NCBI GenBank assembly: GCA_026075535.2
Contig: AP026549.1
Location: forward strand, 9,610,001-9,674,000
DNA: 64,000 nucleotides
Direction of reading: 5' to 3'
Origin: Tricholoma matsutake
Lineage: Eukaryota > Basidiomycota > Agaricomycetes > Agaricales > Tricholomataceae
In this document: in pieces, positions 1 through 11,170 of the stretch
Layout of the letters: the number at the start of each line of letters is the position of its first letter
Numbering within the stretch: the stretch's first letter is position 1
Translations under genes and position numbers: made by a program
Notes under the pieces: generated by a model
Database searches by the model: none
What the model was told of the DNA's origin: nothing
Seen by the model: the letters and a program-made list of their open reading frames with translations, nothing else

Positions 1-741
1 GTCTATCCCTCGACGGGGAATACCAATGTTGGTGCCTTGGCCCTGAGATACAAACTCGAGACCACTTACTACGCGTCTGCCCCAAGGTGGATCGCAAAGA
101 AACTCGTGCGAGCCCCGACTCCGTCGAAGGCTTCCACGAATTCATGGACAATAATCCTGCACTAGGATCGTTCAACTCACTCGCGTGGGATCCAGGATAG
201 GTTGTGCGCGCAGGGCGTATGACCCCCGCCTGGTTCTAGCTAGTGTTATCGGTATGTCGGGGTGGCCGTTGGGCACCAGACGAGTCCGTTAACCCTCATA
301 AAGGGGGCCCACCCGTGTTCAGGAGCGACTGTCAGGGAGGGGGGACACAAAACTAGGTACTGGTTCGGGGAGGCGCCTGAGCGCTTCCAGATCCACTGTC
401 GGTTACGCGTTGCGATGACTCCAGTCGACTACGCTTTCCTTTCCGAGCTGAGAGGCTCACGTCGGGGCGGCAGTCTCCCCTAAATCTTGCACTCATACCC
501 GTAGGGATTCGGGGAACACAACATCGTCAAGTCCGGGTTGTCGGTACGCCACCACTGGCAAGTCCGTTTACTCGATAAAGGGGGCCCCCTTAGTGGTCAT
601 TGCAGCTATCCAGGTGGTTGGTGCGAAGATCAGCAGGAGGAGGACTTGGGCTGGGCGTAGTGTACTCTGTTTGTATGTCTCTACCGCGGACTGCGATCGG
701 GCGCCGCGTTATAAATTTTTGACCCAAAAAAAAAAAAAAAA
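1..741 (+). mobile_element. LN1: LINE copy, 3' end only (5' part lies outside the window)
   Basis: The fragment holds the last ~65 codons of LINE ORF2, a ~525-nt 3' UTR, the shared 3' stem-loop (CGCGG...CCGCG), TTATAAATTTTTGACCC and a poly(A) run at 726-741. Right after the tail the sequence changes to ORF2 endonuclease codons of LN2 (IANLRPGL), so LN1 inserted into LN2 in the same orientation. Its 5' end and the left TSD are outside the window, so full length cannot be judged. Confidence 0.9.
3..200 (+). CDS. LINE ORF2 C-terminus (partial, LN1)
   Basis: This is the open 3' end of an RT/RNase H polyprotein, ending at TAG 198-200. It shows the C-terminal Cys/His motif (CWC, then HLLRVC), which in I/Tad-type LINEs follows the RNase H domain and is thought to bind nucleic acid. 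The last residues, LAWDPG, match the other LINE copies here. The 5' part is cut by the window edge, so it is not known whether the full ORF is intact. Confidence 0.85.
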   Translation, partial: LSLDGEYQCWCLGPEIQTRDHLLRVCPKVDRKETRASPDSVEGFHEFMDNNPALGSFNSLAWDPG

Positions 742-2808
742 TCGCTAACTTAAGACCAGGCCTCAGACGAGATCTGATCGATAATCGTGATATCCTCTTG
801 TTCTCATTGGGAATAGGGGAGGACGTCATGCTACTCGCTAACGTCTACTCAGACAGCCAACACTCCGCCATTACGCTCCTCTTTGAGAACGTCATGACGA
901 TCCCACGCCTACACTTCATGTGTGGCGACTTTAACGTGAGGCACGCATCCTGGGATCCCCAGGGGCCTGAACACTCAATTCACGCTGACCACTTAGTGGA
1001 AACAGCCACGGCATTAGGCCTGACTAGAGCCCTACCAGTAGTGGAGGGCCCCACCCGTTTTCCCCCTCAACAGGGCCTTCACCCCACGGTGATCGACCTG
1101 ATGTTCGTACCTACAGATCTTAGATTTGTATTGTACTGCGAGATCGTACCTGAAGCCAGGGGAACGTCTGACCACGCTCCCCTGACATTAGTGCTGCCTG
1201 GCCCGGGATCTCTGGTTCCGGTCACCAAGTGGTCCATCAAAAAAGGATCCGAGGAGGAGGCATCGTACCGAGATGCCGTCTCCTCCGCTTTAACTCCGTG
1301 GCTAGGTTGGCACGGAGATACTTCGGCAGAAATCGATGATGTTGTCTCGGCGATATCAACGATTGTAAACAAGGCATGGGAAAACCATGCCAAGGAATCG
1401 CGTCTCGGCAAGTCGTCCAAAGGGTGGTGGACAGACGAATGCAGCGGCGCCCTAGACGCATACAGGGCCTCTCGGGATGGGGAGGACTGGAAGCTTTACA
1501 GGAAAGTCATGCGACAAGCAAAGCGTGCCTTTTTTGATGACCGTATCCAAGAAGTGGCTACGATGAATAGGCGACCCTGGGACTTAATGTCCTGGACTCG
1601 TCAACGCAACCTCCCATTGTATGAGGCTATCTCCTATCGGGGAGAACCCTGCAACGATCTGGACTCGCTGTGGGCTGCCCTTGATGGGTCTTATAATGCT
1701 GCCTCGGATCGAGTAGTCGATCTGAGCATTCTTGATGAACTCGACCCTGTGCCTGAAAGGGCCTGGATCCCGTTCTCTGTCACGGAAATGAAGGAAGCGC
1801 TAAACACGTGTTCTTCCCGTTCCACTCCAGGTCCCGATCATGTTACATGGTCGCACCTCAAACACTGGTGTAGCAACCCGGAGGTCGCAGGGCTCATCAC
1901 CCGCATCGCTGAGGCATGCATCACTGCAGGCCATTGGCCAGCTCATTTCAAGGAATCCCTGTCGGTTATTATCCCGAAGCCAGGGAAACCTAATTATTCT
2001 ACCCCTAAGTCTTTCAGACCCATCGTGCTTCTGAACACTCTGGGTAAATTAGTCGAAAAGATGTTGTCCAGACGACTTCAATTCAACGGCGTCGCACACG
2101 AGGCCTTCGAGCAGAATCAGTTCGGAGGTGTCGCCCAGCGTTCCACGGAGGATGCAGGAATCTACCTCACTCATCTTGTCAGGGCAGGATGGGCCAAAGG
2201 ACTTAAGACAAGTGTTGTCGCTTTCGACATCGCTCAGTTCTTCCCCTCCTTGAACCACCAGGTTCTGTTGGAGATCATCTCTCGGTCGGGGTTCCCTGCG
2301 CAAGTAGTGAACTTCTTCCGGTCCTACCTAGTTGGTCGCAAGACGACCTACAAATGGAACGCTTTCTCATCGGGCTCCTTTGCAGCAGATGTGGGAGTGG
2401 GACAAGGCTCTGCCTTGTCCCCTGTCTTGTCGGCGTTATATCTGACGCCCATCATGAAGCTCTTCAGAAGAAGCGAAATCGGCAGAGATGTCGATCTCAT
2501 GTCGTATGTGGACGATGGCACCCTCATCGCCCGCTCCCCACAGTTGGAGGACAACTTCCCCCTTCTAAAGAAAGCGTATGGCTGGATCTTCCAGGCATTC
2601 ACCTCCCTCGGACTAGTCCTCGAACATGACAAGTCCGAGATATTTCACTTTTCAAGGGCGAGGAGATTCACTCCCTTACCCATCGATCTTGGTTTCGCCC
2701 CCTACACGGGCAATACCCCTCTCAAACCCAAGGTCACCTGGAGGTACCTCGGATTCTTCTTTGACCGTAAGCTCTCCTTCAAGGAGCATACGCGATTCTA
2801 CTCCACCA
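742..2808 (+). pseudogene. LINE ORF2, endonuclease and RT part (LN2)
   Basis: Open from ORF2 codon ~95 to the RT thumb. Endonuclease motifs are visible: MCGDFN around 918-935 and TSDHAPL around 1168-1188. The RT has motif A (AFDIAQFF), motif B (GQGSALSP) and the YVDD catalytic box. The endonuclease nicks target DNA and the RT copies the RNA from the nick. The frame is cut at FYST by SE1 (insertion point 2808/2809) and resumes at 7358. The start of the gene is missing because LN1 sits upstream. It cannot make a complete protein as it stands. Confidence 0.9.
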
Positions 2809-4082
2809 CATCGCTCCTTGACTTGTTACAACCACCATAAATAGTGGTAAACACCTCTGCTCAACGTTGCATGCGACGTCGACACTCCAATTCTGGTCCG
2901 ATTTTCGATCGGATTTCGCCATCACGAACGCTCTCGGCGTCTCCAGGCTTGCCCTGATTTGCTAAGAGATCCGTCCATCCGATCTCCGTGGATGCCCCGG
3001 TCACTGTGTCTGACAGTGTCTGCTATTCGTCTCGGTCTCCTGGGCTTCGAGGATCCTGGTTAGGTGAGTGCTGGCAATGAAAGAGTAGTCTGGGCCCCTA
3101 TGGGGGCTTAGAGTGGGTGTGGGATGCCTACTTCAATGCTCGCCCAAGTCGTCGCATCCATTTAGCTGGGGGAGGTCTGGTTCAGGAGAAGGGACATATT
3201 CACTGGATTGTGGGTCGTCTGGGAGACTTCCTACCTCCATGCTGTGTGAGTTTCTACATCTAGAGACCTGCTACACTGACTACCTATTGGAATACACCAT
3301 CGTTAAAAGGGGCCGGGCGATGGTGCCCCCTGGTGGCTAGGTCGACGCTCTGGTGGCCACTATTCACCACCGACTCTTTACCTCCGGCACTCACACCCTT
3401 GAGGTGTTTGGAACCGGGTTCAATCGTTCCTCCCAATCGGCAGCAGGAGTTGCGGCCTGCCTGCCCCCTCGGAGCGTCTGGAGGCTGTGTCGGGTGGACC
3501 CGGAATTGAGATAAGGGACCGTCTGTTATCGGTATCACGCTACGTATCTTGACTTCTACCGTCATCTACTTGTGCTAAATCATCCTCAATGCCCTCTGCA
3601 AACCGTAGAGTGCGAACTCGGCACCAGGCGGCTCATGGCGACCCCCTCCTATACACGCTCCTTGACTTGTTACAACCACCATAAATAGTGGTAAACACCT
3701 CTGCTCAACGTTGCACGCGACGTCGACACCTCAATTTTGGTCCGATTTTCGATCGGATTTCGCCACCACGAACGCTCTCGGCGACTCCAGGCCTGCCCTG
3801 ATTTGCTAAGAGATCCGTCCATCCGATCTCTGTGGATGCCCCGGTCACTGTTTTTGACAGTGTCTGCTATTCGTCTCACTCTCCTGGGCTTCGAGGATCC
3901 TGGTTAGGTGAGTGTTGGCAATGAAAGAGTAGTCTGGGCCCCTATGGGGGCTTAGAGTGGGTGTGGGATGCCTACTTCAACGCTCGCCCAAGTCGTCGCA
4001 TTCGCTTAGCTGGGGGAGGTCTGGTTCAGGAGGAGGGACATATTCACTGGATTGTGGGTCGTCTGGGAGGCTTCCTACCTCC

Positions 4083-4184
4083 ATGCTGCGTGAGTTTCTA
4101 CCTCTAGAGACCTGCTACACTGACTACCCATTGGAATACACCATCATTAAAAGGGGCCGGGCGATGGTGCCCCCTGGTGGCTAG
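4083..4184 (+). CDS. Conserved 33-codon upstream ORF in the SE2 leader
   Basis: ATG at 4083 opens 33 codons (MLREFLPLETCYTDY..., ending VPPGG) closed by TAG 4182-4184, about 250 nt before the main ORF. The same uORF, with the same length and no indel, is found in all 16 SE leaders across four subfamilies. Its last third overlaps a strong RNA hairpin, so the conservation could be for RNA structure, for translation control, or for both. I cannot tell whether the peptide itself is used. Confidence 0.5.
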   Translation: MLREFLPLETCYTDYPLEYTIIKRGRAMVPPGG

Positions 4185-4432
4185 GTCAACGCTCTGGTGG
4201 CCGCTACTTACCACCGACTCTCTACCTCCGGCACTCACACCCTCGAGGTGTTCGGAACCGGGTTCAATTGTCCCTCCCAATCTGCAGCAGGATTTGCGGC
4301 CTGTCTGCCCCCTCGGAGCGTCTGGAGGCTGTGTCGGGTGGACCCGGAATTGAGATAAGGGACCGTCTGTTATCGTTAACACACTACGTATCTTGACTTC
4401 TACCGTCATCTACTTGTGCTAAATCATCCTCA

Positions 4433-5272
4433 ATGCCCTCTGCAAACTGTAGAGCGCGGACTCGACACCAGGTGGCTCATGGCGACCCCCTCCTATACAC
4501 AAACGCCGACTTCGCCGACTTCGACGACAACTACCTCCCAGAGTTCGGACACGTCTCCCTGAGCGGATGGGACTCTGATGTGGCTAACCAGTTCCACAAT
4601 CTTGGGGCGGAGGATGACTCCTCCGACCTACCAGACGACGATGACGGCTCTGCCACAGGCGGAGACGTCGAATTCATCCCGGGTCTCACCGAGCTAGCCT
4701 CGCAGGAGACGATAAACCACTTCTTGGCATCACAAGTGATAGCCGATGAGGTGCATGATCTGGCTCTCGAGCTTGGGCTCGAGGCCAACAACAATCAAGA
4801 GCTCGGCATCGCCGAACTCCTCTATCCGGAGGGGCAGCAGGAGCAATCTGCGCCGCCCCTCCCCACATCACCGGGTTCATCCGCCATCCCAGAGCTGGTG
4901 GAGGATGAGCCTCCGTTGTCGAGAGATGAGAGGGTGGACATAACGTCCACTTCTCATGGCTTTCTACATTTACTGGAGGCTATGACGATTTTCGTCGGTA
5001 CCGTCCGAGTATCCGCCGTTCCGCTCATTGAGAGGAACGCATGGCGTCAGATGGCCTGGGAACTATTCACGACCACCTGGCGATTGTCCGAGCCAATGTC
5101 GGCAGAACTAGCAGCTGCCGGATTGCCTCTCGACCTCACGTCACCGGAAGCCTTCAGGGCTTCCTACGCGGCTAGGCAGGCAGCTCATGCAGAGCTCCAT
5201 CATGGGGAACCCTCGTCCTCATCACGACGCCGCCGTCCTCGAGGTCCTCGAGCACAGCAGCGCCGCTACTGA
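4433..5272 (+). CDS. SE beta protein, 279 aa, unknown function (SE2)
   Basis: Intact single ORF of the short element. Residues 1-13 are basic (MPSANCRARTRHQ); 24-80 are acidic and aromatic with a DDDD run; 124-132 hold ELGIAELLY; 152-159 hold IPELVEDE after a Pro/Ser stretch; 187-220 are a predicted helical block with RNAWRQMAWELFTTTWRLSE; 264-279 are Arg-rich (RRRRPRGPRAQQRR). There are no zinc knuckles, RT or nuclease motifs. The charge pattern would fit a nucleic-acid-binding or chaperone-like protein, but that is inference. The start is chosen because ATG plus MPSANR is shared by SE1, SE14 and SE16. A short match to LINE ORF1 is described under findings. Confidence 0.8.
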   Translation: MPSANCRARTRHQVAHGDPLLYTNADFADFDDNYLPEFGHVSLSGWDSDVANQFHNLGAEDDSSDLPDDDDGSATGGDVEFIPGLTELASQETINHFLASQVIADEVHDLALELGLEANNNQELGIAELLYPEGQQEQSAPPLPTSPGSSAIPELVEDEPPLSRDERVDITSTSHGFLHLLEAMTIFVGTVRVSAVPLIERNAWRQMAWELFTTTWRLSEPMSAELAAAGLPLDLTSPEAFRASYAARQAAHAELHHGEPSSSSRRRRPRGPRAQQRRY

Positions 5273-7357
5273 AAGGGGGGTGTCACCCCCCCACATCTAC
5301 TCCCACCAATTAGTTGGTGGCCGATGTCGGGATAGTGACAGTTTGTCGCTTCCCTCTACCTTCTCCCCGCTGCGGGGGGGACGTTGTTACCGAGCGTATG
5401 CCCTCGACGGCATCTACTCGAAGGGGGCCTTGGCCCCCTATCCACGGTAGTTCCGGTGAATAACCAGGTGAACAACCAGCTACCACATCTCTGTCACTCG
5501 TGCGGGAGCGCGGTGATGGTCCACCTCATTCGTCTGGGGTGGTCAATCCTCGCTGGCCAGGAGTATGCAGACGGTTATTCCTCCCGCAAGGGGGGATTTA
5601 CAGTGAATTAACACGGCCGCGCCTGATCTGACTTCGGTTGGATATGTGGCTGGGGGACCGTTCTGCACTGGTGGATGAGTTAATGGCTAGCTTCGGGAGG
5701 GGGGGCTCCCCCTCCAGATTATTGCCTTTCCTGGCTGAGAGGCCAACGTCTGTGGCACTGCCCGCCTAAAGTGGCTAAAACGAGGACCTGGGTAGGATAT
5801 GGGGGAGGGGAAGCGTAGTTACAGTAGTACCCAAGTTTGTATCCTGCTCCGCGGACTGCGATCGAGCCCCGCGTTATAAATTGTTGACCCAAAAAAAAAA
5901 AAAAAAAAAAAAAACCCCCTCCTATACACAAACGCCGACTTCGCAGATTTCGACGACAACTACCTGCCAGAGTTCGGACACGTCTCCCTGAGCGGATGGG
6001 ACTCTGATGTGGCTAACCAGTTCCACAATCTTTGGGCGGAGGACGACTCCTCCGACCTGCCAGACGACGATGACGGCTCTGCCACTGGCAGAGACGTCGA
6101 ATTCATTCCGGGTCTCACCGAGCTAGCCTCGCAGGAGACGATAAACCGCTTCTTGGCATCACAAGTGATAGCCGATGGAGTGCATGATCTGGCTCTCGAG
6201 CTTGGGCTCGAGGCCAACAACAATCAAGAGCTCGGCATCGCCGAACTCCTCTATCCGGAGGGGCAGCAGGAGCAATCCGCGCTGCCCCTCCCCACATCAC
6301 CGGGTTCATCCGCCATCCCAGAGTTGGTGGAGGATGAGCCTCCGTTGTCGAGAGATGAGAGGGTGGACATAACGTCCACCTCTCATGGCTTTCTACACTT
6401 ACTGGAGGCTATGACGATTTTCGTCGGTACCATCCGAGTATCCGCCGTTCCGCTCATAGAGAGGAACGCATGGCGCCAGATGGCATGGGAACTATTCACT
6501 ACCACCTGGCGATTGTCCGAGCCAATGTCGGCAGAACTAGCAGCTGCCGGATTGCCTCTCGATCTCACGTCACCGGAAGCCTTCAGGGCTTCCTACGCGG
6601 CTAGGCAGGCAGCTCATGCAGAGCTCCATCATGAGGAACCCTCGTCCTCATCACGGCGCCGTCATCCTCGAGGTCCTCGGAGACAGCCGCGCCGCCACCT
6701 ATAGGGGAACACCCCTCCACAACCACGCCCACCCAATACTTGGGGGCCGATATCGGGATAGTGACATCGTGTCGCTTCCCTCCACCTTCCCCCCGCTGCG
6801 GGGGGGATGTTGTCATCGAGTGCACGCACATGTCGGCGTTTGCTCGAGGGGAGGCTTCGGCCCCCCTGCCTACGGTAGTTCCGGTGAATAACCAGGTGAG
6901 CAACCAGCTACCACATCTCTGTCACTCGTGCGCAAACACGGTGATGGTCCACCCCATTCGTCTGGGGTGGTCAATCCTCGCTGGCTGGAAGTAGGCTATC
7001 GGTTATTCCTCCCGCAAGGGGGGATTTACGGTGAATTGACACCACTGCGCCTGATCTGACTTCGGTTGGATATGTGGCCGGGGGACCGGTTGGTACCAGC
7101 GGGCGACCTAATGGCTAGCTTCGGGAGGGGGAGGCTTCCCCTCTGGATTATTGCCTTTCCTGGCTGAGAGGCCAACGTCTGTGGCACTGCCCGCCTAAAG
7201 TGGCCAAAACGAGGACCTGGGTGGGAGATGGGCGAGGGGAACGCGTAGATATAGTAGTACCCTAGTTTGTACCCTGCTCCGCGGACTGCGATCGAGCCCC
7301 GCGTTATAAATTGTTGACCCAAAAAAAAAAAAAAAAAAAAAAAATTCTACTCCACCA

Positions 7358-8877
7358 AAGCTCTCACTACTGCGAGGGCAATGGGAATGCTGGGCAATTC
7401 TGTCAGAGGGCTAACCCCTATGCAGAAACGCCTACTTTACCGTTCGTGCGTCATACCCATTATGACATATGGACTCAGATTATGGCACTTCAAAGGCGCT
7501 CGCGTCAAAGGTGTTATAAAGACGTTGGCCCAAGTGCAGTCCATCGCTGCACGTTGGATCCTCGGTGCATTCAGAACCACCCCAATCGGTGGCCTGGAAA
7601 GTATCGCTGGACTGCTGCCTATGCAGCTGTTACTGCGTCGCTTAGTCGACAGAGGGGTATTCAGAACCCCTCTATTGGCTCCATCACACCCCCTAAGAGC
7701 GATCTTAGGGCCTAGTCATGTCGGCACCACCCACTCTCATGAGCTTGGACTCTGGGGAGGGAACGTGCTCGACACACTCACCTTGCAAGGGCCGTCTGTC
7801 GCTTCAGCTGCAGCCTTGGCCCTCGTATCAGGCGATGAATTCGACCCCTTTGGGGAAGAAAACACACCTGGAAACAGAGTGAAGGATTTATTCCCCACTC
7901 GCTTCTCCTCTCATCGTCTCACCTCTAAGGAGGATGGAGCGAAGAATTCTTATAGGAGTGACCTCGACAAGGCCTGGGCTACTGCCCTGGTCGAAGACAA
8001 CACTCTCGTCGTTGCAGTGGACGCCTCAGTGCCCACAGATGCTAAATTTCAGGCTGTCGCCTGTGCTCTTGTCTTCGGACAGGGAGAACAGGTCGATTGC
8101 GTTGTCTCAGCTTCTGGGAGGAGAACCCCCCCAGAAGTCGAACTCTTTGCTCTCCAACTGGGCGTCTCGGCTGCGTGCAGCAGAGGATGCAAAAAGTTGG
8201 TGATATTCTCGGATTCTACTACGGGCATTGAGTCCCTAATCGATCCTAAACCACGCTCTGAGCAAATCTTTGCTCTGGACGCTTGTCGCTCCCTGCGTCC
8301 CTGGCTAGCTGGGGACGAGGGGAGGAACGTTACATTCTGGCACGTCCCCTCGAAATTCGAGTGGAACGTTCACAAGATGGCTCACGATGTAGCTACATCT
8401 ACCAAGATCTCCGTGGGCAGACACCCGAGGACGTCTCTAGACTACCTTAGAAATCAGGTCGAAAAGGCCGTTTGTAAGGATTGGCACACCCGGTTCGCAG
8501 ATCCTGCGTACCGTGGACGACATTTCTACCAGCTCAAAGGAGTCGGTGGAAAGCCAGTATTACCCTCGACTCACAAAGGTGGGCCTTGGCTGAAAGTTAT
8601 GGGGAGCAACACTACGGTGACTTCCCGTTCAACTCGCATGATCACTGGCCATGCTCCTATAGGGGAGTATCGTCAACGCTTATCCCTTGACGGGGAATAC
8701 CAATGCTGGTGCCGTGGTCCCGACATACAAACTCGGGACCATCTGCTACGCGTCTGCCCCAAGGTGGATCGCAAAGAAACTCGTGCAAGCCCAGACTCTG
8801 TCGAAGGCTTCCACGAATTCATGGACAATAATCCTGCATTAGGATCGTTCAACTCACTTGCGTGGGATCCAGGATAG
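7358..8877 (+). pseudogene. LINE ORF2, RT thumb and RNase H part (LN2, 3' half)
   Basis: Continues the LN2 ORF2 frame after SE1 (STKALTTARAMGML...). It holds the RNase H domain with VDAS, EVELFAL, FSDST and HKMAHDVA as the four acidic sites, then the Cys/His tail (CWC...HLLRVC), and stops at TAG 8875-8877. Open throughout. Broken only because the gene is split by SE1 and lacks its start. Confidence 0.88.
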
Positions 8878-9418
8878 GTTGTGCGCGCAGGGCGTATGAC
8901 CCCCGTCCGGTTCTAGCTAGTGTTATCGGTATGTCGGGGTGGCTGGTGAGCACCAGACGAGTCCGTTAACCCTCATAAAGGGGGCCCACCCGTGTTCAGG
9001 AGCGACTGTCAGGGAGGGGGGACACGAAACTAGATACCGGTTCGGGGAGGCGCCTGAGCGCTTCCAGATCCTCTGTTGGTTATGCGTTACGACGACTCCT
9101 GTCGACTACGCTCTCCTTTCCGAGCTGAGAGGCTCACGTCGGGGCGGCAGTTTCCCCTAAATCTTGCACACATACCCGTAGGGATTCGAGGACACGACAT
9201 CGTCAAGCTCGGGTTGTCGGTACGCCACCACTGGCAAGTCCGTTTACTCGATAAAGGGGGCCCCCTTAGTGGTCGTTGCAGCTATCCAGGTGGTTGGTGC
9301 GAAGGTCAGCAGGGGGAGGACTTGGGCTGGGCGTAGTGTACTTCGTTTGTATGTCTCTACCGCGGACTGCGATCGGGCGCCGCATTATAAACTTTTGACC
9401 CAAAAAAAAAAAAAAAAA

Positions 9419-11170
9419 TGAGAGTGGGTGGTGCCTACGTGATTGGGCCCTAAGATTGCTCGTAGGGGGTGTGAAGGAGCCAATAGAGGTGTTCTGAATA
9501 CCCCTCTATCGACTAGACGGCGCAGTAACAGCTGCATAGGCAGTAGTCCTGCGATACTTTCCAGGCCACCAATTGGGGTGGTTCTGAATGCACCGAGGAT
9601 CCAACGTGCAGCGAATGGACTGCACTTGGGCCAACGTTTTGATGACACCTTTGACGCGAGCGCCTTTAAAGTGCCAGAGTCTGAGTCCGTATGTCATGAT
9701 AGGTACGACACATGAACGGTACAGGAGGCGTTTCTGCATAGGGGTTAACCCTCCGACAGAATTGCCGAGCATTCCCATCGCCCTCGCCGTGGTGAGGGCT
9801 TTGGTGGAGTAGAACCGCGTGTGCTCCTTGAAGGAGAGTTTGCGGTCGAAGAAAAAGCCCAGGTACCTCCAGGTAACCTTGGGTTTGAGGGGGGTATTGC
9901 CCGTGTAAGGGGCGAATCCGAGATCAATGGGTAGGGGAGTGAACCTCCTAGCCCTTGAGAAATGAAATATTTCAGACTTGTCGTGTTCAAGGACAAGTCT
10001 GAGGGAGGTGAACGCCTGGAATATCCAGCCATACGCTTTTTTGAGCAAGGGGAGGTTGTCCTCTAGCTGTGGGGAGCGGGCGATGAGAGTGCCATCGTCC
10101 ACATACGACATGAGATCGACATCTCTGCCGATTTCGCTCCTTCTGAAGAGCTTCATAATGGGCGTTAGGTATAACGCCGATAAGACAGGGGATAAGGCAG
10201 AACCTTGCCCCACTCCCACATCGGCTGCAAAGGAGCCAGATGAGAAGGCGTTCCATTTGTAGGTCGTTTTGCGACCAACCAGGTAAGACCGGAAGAAGTT
10301 CACTACCCTTGCAGGGAACCCCGACCGAGAGATGATCTCCAACAGAACCTGGTGGTTCAAGGAGGGGAAGAATTGAGCGATGTCAAAAGCGACAATACTT
10401 GTCTTAAGTCCTTTGGCCCATCCTGCCCTGACAAGATGAGTGAGGTAGATTCCAGCATCCTCAGTGGAACGCTGGGCGACACCTCCGAACTGATTCTGCT
10501 CGAAGGCCTCGTGTGCGACGCCGTTGAATTGAAGTCGTCTGGACAACATCTTTTCGACCAACTTGCCCAGAGTGTTCAGTAGCACAATAGGCCTGAACGA
10601 CTTAGGGGTAGAGTAATTAGGTTTCCCTGGTTTCGGGATGATTACCGACAGGGATTCCTTGAAATGAGCGGGCCAATGGCCAGTGGTGATGCATGCCTCA
10701 GCAATGCGGGTGATAAGCCCTGCCACTTCTGGGTTGCTACACCAGTGTTTTAGGTGCGACCACGTAACATGATCGGGACCTGGAGCGGAACGGGAAGAGC
10801 ACGCATTCAGCGCTTCTTTCATTTCCGTAACGGAGAACGAGATCCAGGCCCTTTCAGGCACCGGATCAAGATCATCGAGAATGCTCAGATCGATTACTCG
10901 ATCTGAGGCAGCGTTATAGGACCCATCAAGGGCGGCCCAGAGGGAGTCCAGATCATTGCAAGGTTCTCCCTGATAAAAGATAGCCTCATATGACGGGAGG
11001 TTACGTTGACGAGTCCAAGACATCAAGTCCCAGGGTCGTCTGTTCATCGTAGCCACTTCCTGGATACGGTCGTCGAAAAAGTCGCGCTTTGCATGTCGCA
11101 TGACTTTCCTATAGAGCTTCCAGTCTCCCTTGTCTCGAGAGGCTCTGTAAGCGTCTAGGGCACCACTGCA
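9419..11170 (-). pseudogene. LINE ORF2, RT part (LN3)
   Basis: Minus-strand RT from about codon 327 (ECSGALD region) to the linker before RNase H. YVDD and GQGSALSP are intact. An extra A near 9613 (GCAGCGAATGG where other copies have GCAGCGATGG) shifts the frame just after the VQSI residues. The N-terminal part of the same gene is at 20982-21962, beyond SE3. Confidence 0.88.

Larger units (their letters stand above)
3657..5914 (+). mobile_element. SE2: complete short element, beta subfamily
   Basis: Full-length copy of 2258 bp: leader 3657-4432, ORF 4433-5272, 3' UTR to ~5890, poly(A) 5891-5914. The TSD CCCCCTCCTATACAC is at 3642-3656 and 5915-5929, and the element starts directly with GCTCCTTGACTTG. 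It inserted into codon ~22 of the SE1 ORF, the same kind of element, in the same orientation. Confidence 0.95.
3592..6704 (+). pseudogene. SE beta ORF (SE1), split by SE2
   Basis: The frame starts at ATG 3592 (MPSANRRVRTRHQ), runs to 3656, is interrupted by SE2, and resumes after the TSD at 5930, ending at TAG 6704. Apart from the insertion it is open. The family has no function I recognise: basic N-terminus, acidic stretch, Pro-rich IPELVEDE segment, a conserved helical block (RNAWRQMAWELFTTTWRLSE) and an Arg-rich tail. The tail here is degraded relative to SE2 (RRRHPRGPRRQPRRHL). Confidence 0.85.
2809..7344 (+). mobile_element. SE1: short element, beta subfamily, split by SE2
   Basis: Own sequence 2809-3656 and 5930-7344. 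The TSD TTCTACTCCACCA is at 2796-2808 and 7345-7357. Four extra bases (CATC) lie between the TSD and the conserved 5' terminus GCTCCTTGACTTG. The copy has a leader, the beta ORF, a 3' UTR and a 24-nt poly(A). The terminal signal is TTATAAATTGTTGACCC. It sits in the RT region of LN2. Confidence 0.93.
742..9418 (+). mobile_element. LN2: LINE copy, interrupted by SE1 and itself hit by LN1
   Basis: LN2's own sequence is 742-2808 and 7358-9418. It starts at ORF2 codon ~95 because LN1 lies between it and its 5' part outside the window. It reads through endonuclease, RT and RNase H to a stop at 8877, a 3' UTR, and a poly(A) at 9402-9418. After the tail the sequence becomes ORF2 of LN3 in the opposite strand, so LN2 inserted into LN3. 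The block 7345-7357 is the right copy of the TSD made by SE1. Confidence 0.9.

Noticed and set aside
2813..3010. Hammerhead or HDV-like self-cleaving ribozyme at the SE 5' end
   Set aside because: I do not see a CUGAUGA...GAAA core or a convincing nested double pseudoknot at the terminus.
3957..4184. A 75-codon upstream ORF in the SE leader
   Set aside because: It begins with GTG, not ATG. Only the inner 33-codon ATG ORF is supported.
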